Of a stretch of 64,000 nt of DNA, positions 8,150-15,450 are shown in pieces. Each line of letters opens with the position of its first letter. Position 1 is the first letter of the stretch. The stretch lies in NCBI RefSeq assembly GCF_000429325.1, contig NZ_AUBQ01000012.1, positions 224,518 through 288,517 on the forward strand. Reading direction: 5' to 3'. The position numbers and the translations under genes are program-made. Under the pieces are notes generated by a model, which was not told where the DNA came from, searched no databases, and worked only from the letters and a program-made list of their open reading frames with translations. Origin of the DNA: Fundidesulfovibrio putealis DSM 16056. GTDB lineage: Bacteria; Desulfobacterota; Desulfovibrionia; Desulfovibrionales; Desulfovibrionaceae.

Positions 8150-8410
8150 TACGAACCGGATTGATACCGCCAGCCGCAGCGCCAGGGAAGGGGGTACGGT
8201 CCCCACGCGCTTCTCCCGCGCTCAGTCCGCACGGACAGCCCACGACATCTTTATGAAACAGGATTCATACGACCATGTATTTGAATACGCTAGGCAATGA
8301 CACAATGACCGACGTATCATCTCTTTTGTAATATTGGTTTCATTTGACTCCTCGCCCGTAAATGATGCAAGAATGGGTAATCACTCTTTTGTCCGGCACG
8401 GAGGCTTGCC
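8150..8410. other. intergenic region, no gene seen
   Basis: No supported ORF. The right half (8250-8400) is markedly more A/T-rich than its surroundings and presumably holds the promoter of the secreted protein at 8411, but no convincing -35/-10 pair was found. Confidence 0.5.
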
Positions 8411-8965
8411 ATGTTCATCAGAAAAAGCACCACGTTATTTGTGTTTATGTTTGTCGGCTTATTTGTCGCAATGGGCGCTCCCGCTTTGGCCAAACGCCAG
8501 GTCATCCAGGTTCAGCCTGCGCCGTCCTCGCAATCATACCAGGGCCAGCGGTTCATCCATGACGCGGGCGGGCAGGACTACTACGTAGACAGCAAGGGCG
8601 CGTTGCACCTTGTCACCCGCCGGGTGATCGAAGCCCCCGGAGCCATGGGCGGACTGTATTACATCGAGGACGACGACAGGGCCTACTCCATCGACCAGTC
8701 TCAAAGGCTCTATTATCGGGATTCGTCCGGCGGTATCCACTTTCTTGAGGAAATCCGTCCTGGAAGAGCCATGGATTCGGTTATCATCTCGCGCCAGACC
8801 GAAGGTTACGCGCCTGCAGCTCCGGCATGGAGCAGGGAATCGTGCGAGAGCCAATGGCAATCCTGCATGTCAGGGTGCAACGGGATATCCTCCAGACAGA
8901 AATACGACCGTCCAAACTGCGTCAGCAATTGCGACGTCATACGCAGAGGCTGCCTGGGCCGTTAG
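8411..8965 (+). CDS. secreted protein of unknown function with Cys-rich C-terminus
   Basis: 184 residues with a Sec signal peptide (MFIRKSTTLFVFMFVGLF..., cleavage expected after APALA). The mature N-terminal half has Y/D-rich segments that recur (QDYYVDSKGALHL, LYYIEDDDRAYSI, RLYYRDSSGGIHFL), suggesting three diverged beta-repeats. The last 40 residues hold six cysteines (ESCESQWQSCMSGC, NCVSNC, GC), probably three disulfides in the periplasm. GGAGG lies 8 bases before the ATG. Function unknown; a metal- or ligand-binding periplasmic role would be speculation. Confidence 0.8.
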   Translation: MFIRKSTTLFVFMFVGLFVAMGAPALAKRQVIQVQPAPSSQSYQGQRFIHDAGGQDYYVDSKGALHLVTRRVIEAPGAMGGLYYIEDDDRAYSIDQSQRLYYRDSSGGIHFLEEIRPGRAMDSVIISRQTEGYAPAAPAWSRESCESQWQSCMSGCNGISSRQKYDRPNCVSNCDVIRRGCLGR

Positions 8966-8969
8966 TGTG

Positions 8970-9070
8970 GCGTCCTCAAAATCAATGCACACCATTTTGA
9001 GGATATACACATTAAATAATGATTCTATTCGTGAACTATATGTTCATGTTTTTCACAGACGCGACACGAG
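8970..9070 (+). repeat. dispersed element, copy 1
   Basis: Begins GCGTCCTCAAAATC and ends TTCATGTTTTTCACAGACGCGACACGAG (last 20 bases are the best match). The same two ends bound the 67-bp copy at 42671-42737. It is A/T-rich in a GC-rich genome and lies directly upstream of the CsbD-like gene. Confidence 0.65.
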
Positions 9071-9112
9071 CTGTTGGTTCTACCAGACGCCGAGGTTCAA
9101 AACAGAGCACCT

Positions 9113-9355
9113 CTGAATTGGGATCTCATCGCGGGAAACTGGAAACAGTTGAAGGGCAACGTCCTGGAGGAGTGGGGCAAGCTGACGGATGACCATATCT
9201 CCGAAACCGCCGGGAAACGCGAACAACTGATGGGCAAGATTCAGGAGACGTACGGCGTTTCCAAGGAAGAGGCGGGTAGGCAGGTCGATGAATTCGCCGC
9301 ATCCCTCCACGACGCTCTCTTCTCTAAACCCAAGCATCAGGACCGGAACCGGTAG
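9113..9355 (+). CDS. CsbD family stress-type protein, start codon unclear
   Basis: The protein matches CsbD-like proteins along its length: NWDLIAGNWKQLKG, EEWGKLTDD, AGKREQLMGKIQETYG, EEAGRQVDEF. Family members start M-N-W-D; here the codon at that place is CTG (9113), with no ATG in frame. TTG 9074 would add 13 residues. CsbD proteins are small helical, general-stress-induced proteins of unknown action. The dispersed element ends 43 bp upstream, so the native 5' end may have been replaced. Either CTG initiation, the TTG extension, or a non-expressed relic is possible. Confidence 0.7.
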   Translation: MNWDLIAGNWKQLKGNVLEEWGKLTDDHISETAGKREQLMGKIQETYGVSKEEAGRQVDEFAASLHDALFSKPKHQDRNR

Positions 9356-9497
9356 CAGCCCTAAGAGCATGACGGGGCGCCGTGATGGATCGCACGGCGT
9401 CCCAGTTGTGGTGCGACCGCCGCCTGGAGCAGGCATTTCCGGGGTAAGCCGGGCGTCCTGCCGCAACCTTCCCCGCATACCGGGAACGGAGCGAAAG

Positions 9498-9689
9498 ATG
9501 CCTACCGAATACGTGAAGAAGCTGGCCAAGGAACACGGCATGTCCATCGAGGAAGCCGAGGACAAATGGAAAGAGGCCATGAAACTGGCCAAGGAAGAAG
9601 AGAATGTGGACGACTATTTCGCCTATGTCACCGCCATTTTCAAATCCTTGATGGGGGAACCAAAAGGGCACGCCACCAAAAAGCAATAA
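9498..9689 (+). CDS. small charged helical protein, unknown
   Basis: 63 residues, starting at ATG 9498 (GAGCGAAAG upstream serves as weak ribosome site). Composition is rich in K/E/A with an N-terminal VKKLAKEHGMSIEEAEDKWK helix and a second helix DYFAYVTAIFKSLMG. No membrane segment. The pattern resembles small helix-turn-helix-like or phage-derived proteins but no family is recognised. A GC-rich inverted repeat without a T-run (9374-9403) separates it from the CsbD-like gene. Confidence 0.6.
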   Translation: MPTEYVKKLAKEHGMSIEEAEDKWKEAMKLAKEEENVDDYFAYVTAIFKSLMGEPKGHATKKQ

Positions 9690-9773
9690 CGGACGGTAAG
9701 CGAAGGAAACCATGACGGCTGGACTGCCGTGCGGGGAGCATCGGCAAGAGACGCACCCGGCCCGTTTGCCTCG

Positions 9774-10919
9774 TTACTTCGGCTTGTAGGCTATCCGGTA
9801 GACCGCTCCGGCCCGGTCGTCGCTCACCAGCAGCGCCCCGTCCGGCATGACCAGCACGTCCACAGGCCTCCCCCAGGCGTCGCGGTTCTTCAGCCAGCCG
9901 GAAGCGAAGGTCTCGTATTGAAGTGAACCATCTTCCTGGAAGCGGACCAGGGAAACGCGGTACCCGACCTTGGTGGAGCGGTTCCAGGAACCGTGCTCGG
10001 CTATGAATATCTGGCCCTGGTAGGCCTTCGGGAACATCTGGCCGGTGTAGAAGGCCATGCCCAGGGCGGCCACGTGCGCGGGCAGCGTCAAGGCTGGCGG
10101 GGCGAACGAAGCGCAGTCCTTGCCGAGGCCGAGTTTTGGGTCAGGCAGTCCTGGATGGCAGTAAGGAAACCCGAAATCCAGGCCAGGGGTTGGCGCGCGG
10201 TGCAGGCTGTCCGGCGGGGCGTCGTCGCCCATCCAGTCGCGGCCGTTGTTGGTGAACCAGAGCGCGCCCGTGCCCGGCTGCCAGGCGAAACCCACCGTGT
10301 TTCGGATGCCCCGCGCATAGACATCTCGCTTTCCGCTGCGCACGTCCAGGCGCATGATCGTGGAATAGGGGTCCGGGCGTTCACAGACGTTGCACGGCGC
10401 GCCGACCGGCACATAGAGCCAGCCGTCGGGGCCGAAGGCGATGTACTTCCACCCGTGGTGCCTGTCCGAAGGGAATCCGTCCGCCACCACTTCAGACCGT
10501 GGCGGGTTTGCCAGCCGGGTCTCGATGCCGGGGAAGCGCAGCACGCGGCTGACTTCGGCCACATAGAGGTCGCCGTCCCGGAAGGCCACTCCGTTTGGCA
10601 TGTTCAGACCCCGCGCGATGAGGTGCACTGTCCTGCCCTGCCCTGCCCCCCGGTCCTCGATGGCGTAGACCGAGCCGCCCTCGCGGTTGCCCACGAATAC
10701 CGTGCCCTTCGCGCCCAGCGCCAAGGATCGCGCGTCGGGCACGTCGGCGTAAAGCTCGATCGTGAATCCCTCCGGCAGCTTGATCTCATCAAGATTCGTC
10801 CTGGCGCATAGCGGCGACGCCAGGGCGGTCAACAGGAGCGACACCAGGGGCAGGAGCCCCAGCCCGAGCACTCCAGGGAAACGGCCAGGGCGCGGAAACA
10901 CGAAGAACCGCCAACTCAT
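9774..10919 (-). CDS. PQQ-type sugar (sorbosone/glucose) dehydrogenase-like protein
   Basis: 381 residues from ATG 10919 (GGAGG 6 bases upstream). A signal peptide (FPGVLGLGLLPLVSLLLTALA) exports it. The mature part is a six-bladed beta-propeller of the soluble glucose dehydrogenase/L-sorbosone dehydrogenase family: LPEGFTIELYADVPDARSLA, DRHHGWKYIAFGPDGWLYV with the catalytic-type His, GRDWMGDDAPPD calcium/PQQ region, IFIAEHGSWNRS, and VSDDRAGAVYRI at the end. CNVCERPDPYS near the middle is typical of the sorbosone subgroup. Oxidation of periplasmic sugars is expected only if PQQ is available; many members have no proven activity. Confidence 0.85.
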   Translation of the reverse strand: MSWRFFVFPRPGRFPGVLGLGLLPLVSLLLTALASPLCARTNLDEIKLPEGFTIELYADVPDARSLALGAKGTVFVGNREGGSVYAIEDRGAGQGRTVHLIARGLNMPNGVAFRDGDLYVAEVSRVLRFPGIETRLANPPRSEVVADGFPSDRHHGWKYIAFGPDGWLYVPVGAPCNVCERPDPYSTIMRLDVRSGKRDVYARGIRNTVGFAWQPGTGALWFTNNGRDWMGDDAPPDSLHRAPTPGLDFGFPYCHPGLPDPKLGLGKDCASFAPPALTLPAHVAALGMAFYTGQMFPKAYQGQIFIAEHGSWNRSTKVGYRVSLVRFQEDGSLQYETFASGWLKNRDAWGRPVDVLVMPDGALLVSDDRAGAVYRIAYKPK

Positions 10920-11058
10920 GTGGCCTCCAAGGAACCGATGTTTGTCCCCGGATAACAGCTTTCGGCGATCCGGCAAAGTAAAGCCTTAAATGTTTTTGCT
11001 CATCCGCCCAAGTATGCTACGGAGAATGAGATTCGCACACTTTCAAAGGAGCAATGCC

Positions 11059-11553
11059 ATGCGTAACAATTTCCTGTTGAACATTCCGCGCATTCTGCTG
11101 GCCTGCCTCTTCACGGCGGCCCTTCTGGCGCCTCCGGTTGCTCAGGCTCAAGACGAAGCATCCAGCAAGGCCTCGCCAAGTAAGCCTTCCGGCACGGTGA
11201 CCCTGACCATGGGACAAGGAGGACTGCTCCTGAGCGCCTCCGCAGGCAGCGGCACCCTGGTCTTCAAGAACAAGCGGCACCCCTTCGAACTCGGTGGGAT
11301 CGGTCTGGGGCAACTTGGCGGCTCCAAGGCCACCTGCGTGGGCGAAGTGTACAACCTCACCCAGCTTGAGGATTTTAACGGAGCCTATGTGCAGTTAAAG
11401 ACCGGCGTCACCGGCACGGACGGCAAAGGCGAAATCTGGCTCAAGAACACCAAAGGCGTGGAAATCAGGCTGCGCTCCAAAACCAAGGGACTGGAGCTGA
11501 CCGCCTCCGCCGAGGGAGTGCTGATCAAACTGAAGAGCGCCAAGAAGAAATAG
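11059..11553 (+). CDS. secreted DUF1134-like (EipA-type) protein
   Basis: 164 residues from ATG 11059 (AAAGGAG 7 bases upstream; an upstream in-frame start would break the signal peptide). After a Sec signal (ILLACLFTAALLAPPVAQAQ) comes a conserved beta domain with GTLVFKNKRHPFELGGIGLG, GGSKATCVGEVYNL, LEDFNGAYVQ and GEIWLKNTKGVEIRL, close in pattern to DUF1134/EipA proteins linked to envelope integrity in alphaproteobacteria. The phenotype here is unknown. It diverges from the sugar dehydrogenase gene. Confidence 0.75.
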   Translation: MRNNFLLNIPRILLACLFTAALLAPPVAQAQDEASSKASPSKPSGTVTLTMGQGGLLLSASAGSGTLVFKNKRHPFELGGIGLGQLGGSKATCVGEVYNLTQLEDFNGAYVQLKTGVTGTDGKGEIWLKNTKGVEIRLRSKTKGLELTASAEGVLIKLKSAKKK

Positions 11554-11622
11554 CTGACAGGACGACCGGGCGGGCTCGGCGTGGAACCCATTACAGGCAA
11601 CACATCCGGAGGGGGATTCGTC

Positions 11623-12027
11623 ATGCAGGTTCAACCCTACCTGTTCTTTGAAGGCCGGTGCGAAGAGGCGATCGAGTTCTACCGCAATACCCTTGGAGCC
11701 GAAGTGACGGCGCTGTTTCACTACAAGGACAGTCCAGATCCGAACACGATTCCGCCTGGCTCCGAAGACAAGGTGATGCACGCCAACCTGCGCGTCGGGG
11801 ATTCGGTGATGATGGTGTCAGACGGCCTTTGCAAGGGCCAACCGGGCTTCCAGGGCTTTTCGCTCTCGCTCTCCGCGTCGAGCGATGCCGAGGCCGAGCG
11901 GCTGTTCACCGCCCTGGGTCAAGGCGGGCAGGTTCAGATGCCGCTGGGCAAGACCTTCTTTGCTTCGAGCTTCGGCATGCTCGCCGACCGTTTTGGAGTA
12001 TCGTGGATGATAATCGTGGCTTCATGA
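11623..12027 (+). CDS. VOC superfamily (PhnB/glyoxalase-like) protein
   Basis: 134 residues. ATG 11623 follows GGAGGGGG by 7 bases. The motif MQVQPYLFFEGRCEEAIEFYRNTLGAEV and later DRFGVSWMI are typical of PhnB-like VOC proteins of the YjdN/3-demethylubiquinone-methyltransferase-like group, with paired beta-alpha-beta-beta-beta modules (long motif cited only by its ends: MQVQPYL and TLGAEV). Metal-dependent catalysis is not assured; most relatives have no assigned substrate. Confidence 0.88.
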   Translation: MQVQPYLFFEGRCEEAIEFYRNTLGAEVTALFHYKDSPDPNTIPPGSEDKVMHANLRVGDSVMMVSDGLCKGQPGFQGFSLSLSASSDAEAERLFTALGQGGQVQMPLGKTFFASSFGMLADRFGVSWMIIVAS

Positions 12028-12048
12028 GCCGCGTTCAGCAGAAACGCG

Positions 12049-12076
12049 AAAGGCCGGTTCATCTGGACCGGCCTTT
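12049..12076. terminator. hairpin between convergent genes
   Basis: AAAGGCCGGT pairs with ACCGGCCTTT around an 8-base loop between the ends of the VOC gene and the minus-strand gene at 12082; symmetric A/T ends suit bidirectional termination. Confidence 0.75.
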
Positions 12077-12081
12077 GCCGT

Positions 12082-12381
12082 TCACACAACCACGTCGAGC
12101 CCGGTGGGTTTGCCGGACAATTCCCGCAGAACGATCTCCGGCGACAGCTTCATCACCAGAAACAGCCGCTCGCGCCCAAGCAACGCGTCCTGGCTCACCT
12201 GGGCCAGCAGACGCTGCCCGTCGATCTCCACCCACGCCAGACCCGGCGACTGCCACTCCTGCACCATGCCGCGCACTTTCTGCCCCACACGGTGCGCCTT
12301 GCGGAAGCGCTCCGAGCGCTCGGAGTCCTGCCGCTGGCCGCCGAAGCCGGTAGATGACGAACCGTGACCGCGTATGCGCAT
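12082..12381 (-). CDS. small protein, possibly FliK N-domain-like
   Basis: 99 residues from ATG 12381 (CGAGG 6 bases upstream). After a basic N-terminus (MRIRGHG...) the pattern VGQKVRGMVQEW, LAWVEIDGQRLLAQ, LFLVMKLSPEIVLREL resembles the small beta-domain found in hook-length-control-type proteins (G-Q-x-V-x-G-x-V, I-x-G-x-x-L-x-A, V-x-x-x-P-x-x-x-L). No signal or TM. The similarity is weak and read by eye, so unknown function is the safe call. It is preceded by a multi-hairpin leader matching the one at 6999-7110. Confidence 0.6.
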   Translation of the reverse strand: MRIRGHGSSSTGFGGQRQDSERSERFRKAHRVGQKVRGMVQEWQSPGLAWVEIDGQRLLAQVSQDALLGRERLFLVMKLSPEIVLRELSGKPTGLDVVV

Positions 12382-12397
12382 TGTTACCTCGACCTTT

Positions 12398-12470
12398 GGT
12401 GGGGCTTCGCCCCACACCCCAGCAGGGCTCTGCCCTGCACCCGCCAGGGGGATGATCCCCCTGGACCCTC
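12398..12470 (-). repeat. GGGT-hairpin leader, second copy
   Basis: Read on the minus strand the block holds GGGTCCAGGGGGATCATCCC.., GGGTGCAGGGCAGAGCCCTG.. and GGGGTGTGGGGCGAAGCCCC.., three hairpins in the same order and phase as the units at 6999-7069, again ending shortly before a start codon (ATG 12381). Both blocks are also preceded by CGCGAAGC. Confidence 0.7.
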
Positions 12471-12550
12471 AGTTTGCTTCGCGTACTCAGGTGGCCAGCC
12501 TGTCGCAACAGGCTCTGCGCGACATTTCGCGTTTGGCTTCGAGCACGCGC

Positions 12551-12662
12551 GCGGCGGCTGGGTGCTGTCTCGTCCGTGTCCTGGCGGGCGGGCTAGAACC
12601 GATTTGAAGACGATTCGTCGCCCGCCCGCCAGAACCCGACCGTGACAGCACCCCCCCGCCGC
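12551..12662. repeat. large imperfect inverted repeat
   Basis: Arms 12551-12593 and 12620-12662 are inverted copies with several mismatches. The inner arms CTGGCGGGCGGGC (12581-12593) and GCCCGCCCGCCAG (12620-12632) and the outer CTGTC/GACAG segments match exactly. The 26-base centre contains GACGATTCGTC, which recurs at 12710-12720. No gene is supported in 12472-12810. Confidence 0.6.
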
Positions 12663-12810
12663 CGAAACTTCGTACTGCCGCGCTCAGCTGCAAGGCCACT
12701 GAAAGAAATCGAGACGATTCGTCTCCCGCCCCGCATGGCGCGGACGGGACTGCTCCGGCCAAAACTACACTCTCTCGAGCTAGAATGCGAAGCCCACTAA
12801 AAGTTTTTGA

Positions 12811-12871
12811 AGGAGAGTCCAGAGAGGAAACTTTTTTCCAAAAAGTTTCCTCTCTGGCCGCCGGAGGCATC
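12811..12871 (-). repeat. dispersed intergenic hairpin repeat, copy B
   Basis: On the minus strand: GATGCCTCCGGCGGCCAGAG..., a perfect 18-bp stem (12819-12836 with 12840-12857) around a 3-base loop, ending CTCTGGACTCTCC. It lies 14 bp after the stop of the PqqD-like gene and could terminate it. Confidence 0.7.
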
Positions 12872-12885
12872 TGCCTCATAAATAT

Positions 12886-13287
12886 CTAACTCTCCCGCAC
12901 GCCGATGATCCCCCGCTTGCCAAGCTCACGCAGGAACGCGGCCACGGCGAGCTCGGCCTCACGCGCGGGCAAGCCGAAACGCTCCGCCAGAATGCGGGCC
13001 ATCTCGTGCACGGTGCGGTCTCCGTCGATGAGGTCCCAGCAGAAGCTGCCGAGTTCGTCGAGTTCCAGCTTGCGCTCCAGCGGCCTGCCGTCCCACGCGC
13101 CCACGCGCCTGGCGAGCCCGGCGAACCAGGGCTTGTAGGCGGAGAGATAGGTGAGGCGCGTGAATCCGCCGTCCACCACGTCTTCCTTGACCAGCTTGCT
13201 GCGCGCGGGCCGCATGGAGAGGCTGTGCTCGCGGCTCAGTTGCTTTTGGGGAGCTGGCGGCTGGGGCTTAGAGCGCTTGAACAGCAT
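12886..13287 (-). CDS. PqqD-like domain protein
   Basis: 133 residues. The C-terminal half has the PqqD fold pattern: LDELGSFCWDLIDGDRTVHE, then ILAERFGLP and VAAFLRELGKRGII. PqqD-like domains bind precursor peptides for radical-SAM or other RiPP enzymes, but stand-alone relatives have other, unknown roles. There is no radical-SAM enzyme or precursor peptide gene in the window. ATG 13287 lies 20 bp inside the preceding unknown gene, so the pair is coupled. The basic, Pro/Gln-rich N-terminus (about 35 residues) is extra relative to PqqD. Confidence 0.75.
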   Translation of the reverse strand: MLFKRSKPQPPAPQKQLSREHSLSMRPARSKLVKEDVVDGGFTRLTYLSAYKPWFAGLARRVGAWDGRPLERKLELDELGSFCWDLIDGDRTVHEMARILAERFGLPAREAELAVAAFLRELGKRGIIGVRES

Positions 13288-14206
13288 AACGTCGGCAGAC
13301 CTCCTCGAAGGACTCGGGGGACAACTCCCCCCGGTGGCGGGCGATCACGGCCAGAATCTTGGAGTCGTCGGGCCGCCAGGCCATGGCCCGCGCGAAGCGG
13401 AACGACGGGAATAGGCGGCAGATCTGGGCGCGCGCGGATCCCGACACGCCGGGACGCCGGGAATCCTCGAAACGGCAGGCGGGCGCGCTGTAGAAGTAGC
13501 CGGGTGCGAAGACGCGGGGCCTGTTCAAAGCCTGGGCGAAGACTTCGCAAGCCCAGCCGTCCAGCGACTTGGCGCGCAGGATGACTTCGGCGGGGGCGAA
13601 GCGGTAGTAGTCCAGGGTGCTGGCCCGTTTGCGGAACTGGAAATGAAAATGCCCGAGCTGCACGCTGAAGACCGCGAGCCGGAACCCAGGAGGGGCTTGT
13701 CCGGCCACGTCGAAGAGGCTGAAAATCGCAGGATCTGACGCGGCCAGGGAGGTCGCGGCCCCAACCCACGGGGAGGCCTTCTCGTCCGGGCGGGCATGAG
13801 GAGCGGCCAGCACGGCAAGGTCGCTGCCAGGGATGGTGAACAGCAGCCCGTCCGCGCCGCCGCCCGCCGTGCCCGCGCAGGGCAGCGCTTGGTACTCGGG
13901 TGAAAGCGACGAGAGCATGGCCGATACCGCGCCGTCCGGCCTGCGAGAAGGCTTCAGGAGCTTGCGGCGCGCCAGGCGCTTGAGAACTTTTTCGGGGTCG
14001 AACACGCCCTTGATGCGCTGCCAGCGCAGGCTGAGGCGCGGTCCGGACGCATCCTCCAGCATGAGGAACCCAAGGCCCAGACGGGCGGGTTCCCAGTGGG
14101 AGGGAACGACGAGGCTCAGGCCGTCCCAGGCGATGGTCCGCCCGGACGGCAAGGATGGAGCAACCGAGGCCGAGGGCTCGATAGCATGGATGGAGGTGCT
14201 GGTCAT
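13268..14206 (-). CDS. conserved protein of unknown function
   Basis: 312 residues from ATG 14206, which overlaps the stop of the metallophosphoesterase gene (ATGA). No signal peptide or TM. Features: TIAWDGLSLVVPSHWEP near the start, LSLRWQRIKG, then FDPEKVLKRLARRKLL, a central SLAASDPAIFSLFDVAGQ and a C-terminal half with CRLFPSFRFARAMAWRPDD and ELSPESFEEVCRRY. W/P/F-rich segments suggest a soluble globular enzyme or binding protein. No family is recognised. Overlaps on both sides bind it functionally to a PqqD-like protein and a membrane metallophosphoesterase. Confidence 0.75.
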   Translation of the reverse strand: MTSTSIHAIEPSASVAPSLPSGRTIAWDGLSLVVPSHWEPARLGLGFLMLEDASGPRLSLRWQRIKGVFDPEKVLKRLARRKLLKPSRRPDGAVSAMLSSLSPEYQALPCAGTAGGGADGLLFTIPGSDLAVLAAPHARPDEKASPWVGAATSLAASDPAIFSLFDVAGQAPPGFRLAVFSVQLGHFHFQFRKRASTLDYYRFAPAEVILRAKSLDGWACEVFAQALNRPRVFAPGYFYSAPACRFEDSRRPGVSGSARAQICRLFPSFRFARAMAWRPDDSKILAVIARHRGELSPESFEEVCRRYAVQAL

Positions 14207-15336
14207 GCGGCCACGATGTTGGTGACGTCCGGCGGACACATGAGCCGCACCGGCAGGCCGGAATAGCCCAGGCCAGCCGAGACGATGATGCGCCTATCGT
14301 CGATGTTGTTCTCCCCGGCCAGGATGCGCCGGTCCGCCTGATTGACGGGCGCGCCGATCAGGGGCAGGCGCATCTGCCCGCCGTGGGTGTGGCCGCACAG
14401 GGTCATCCAGGGGACGAGTTCGGCTGGAAGGCGCAGGCCCAGATGGGGATTGTGCGCCAGGATGATGGTGGAGGCCGGGTCCTTGCCGCGCAGGCAGTCG
14501 AAGCTGACGGGGCCTTCGTACCAGTCCCGCAGGCCGCACAGGCTGAACCGGCCCCAAGGCCCGGCAAGCTCCACGGACTCGCCGCGCAGGGGGCGCACTC
14601 CGTTTCGGGTCAGAAACCCGGCCACGGCGTGCGGGTCCACGTAGCAGTCGTGATTGCCGAGCACCGCATAGACCGGGGCCAGACCGGCAAGGTCACGGAA
14701 GAAGGTCCTGGCCTGATCCAGATGCTCCAGTTCGCGCTCCACCAGATCGCCGCCGAAGAGGATGACGTCAGGCTTGAAGGCCGACACGATGCGGACGGCC
14801 TCGGTCAGGTGTCCGTCGGGGAGGAAAAAGCCCGCGTGCAGGTCAGTGACGAGGCTTATGCGCAGAGGGCGGCCCGGTCCGGCCTTGGGGGAGCGTACAA
14901 GCTCGATGCGCCGCTCCGTCACCGTGCCTTCCTGGCTGGTGGCCGCAGCCACGCCCGCAAGCGACACCACGCTTCCGGCTGCGGCGACGGCTCCGCCGAA
15001 AAGCAGCCGCCGTCTGGAACTGGCGTGAACGCGCTGTCTGGCTGGCGTCCCAAAGACCGTGACACCGGCCAGGATCAGGTTCAACAGAGAAAATACGACG
15101 ATCGCGCAGATGATGGTCATGAGGCGGTATTTGTCGCGCGCCTCCATCTGCGAGACAAGGGCGATGAAGCCGACGAAGGCTAGCCCGTAGGTCCATAGAT
15201 AAGCGCAGCGTACCCGGCTTGAAATGCGGGCGCTGTACTTGCGCAGAAGCCAGAAACCTCCGGCCAGCGCGGCCAGGGCGCAAGGGATGAAGAGCAGCGC
15301 GAGGGGATGAACTCCCCGAAATCCCAGAATCGTCAT
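14203..15336 (-). CDS. membrane-anchored metallophosphoesterase
   Basis: 377 residues from ATG 15336 (an ATG 33 bases upstream is less well placed). Four hydrophobic segments occupy residues 1-110, then a twin-Arg-like SSRRRLLFGGAVAAAG and a catalytic calcineurin-like domain: LVTDLHAGFFL, DVILFGGDLV, VLGNHDCYVD, LAHNPHLGLRL and LCGHTHGGQMRLP. The pattern matches the YaeI/YkuE group, which cleaves phosphoesters such as UDP-diacylglucosamine or lipid-linked substrates on the envelope. Two metal ions are expected. It heads a three-gene overlapping operon. Confidence 0.88.
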   Translation of the reverse strand: MTILGFRGVHPLALLFIPCALAALAGGFWLLRKYSARISSRVRCAYLWTYGLAFVGFIALVSQMEARDKYRLMTIICAIVVFSLLNLILAGVTVFGTPARQRVHASSRRRLLFGGAVAAAGSVVSLAGVAAATSQEGTVTERRIELVRSPKAGPGRPLRISLVTDLHAGFFLPDGHLTEAVRIVSAFKPDVILFGGDLVERELEHLDQARTFFRDLAGLAPVYAVLGNHDCYVDPHAVAGFLTRNGVRPLRGESVELAGPWGRFSLCGLRDWYEGPVSFDCLRGKDPASTIILAHNPHLGLRLPAELVPWMTLCGHTHGGQMRLPLIGAPVNQADRRILAGENNIDDRRIIVSAGLGYSGLPVRLMCPPDVTNIVAA

Positions 15337-15450
15337 GAAAAAACCTCGGATATCAGGCCGGGCAAGCATTGACAGACTTGCCCGCCACTGTCCATGGGGT
15401 TAGGGTGGATCGCAGTCGGGCGGGTACAGCAACCTCAACACGGTAGAAGC

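Noticed and set aside
12487..12879. Minus-strand 130-codon frame in the repeat gap
   Set aside because: It is built from inverted and hairpin repeats, has no ribosome site, and its start lies inside repeat copy B.
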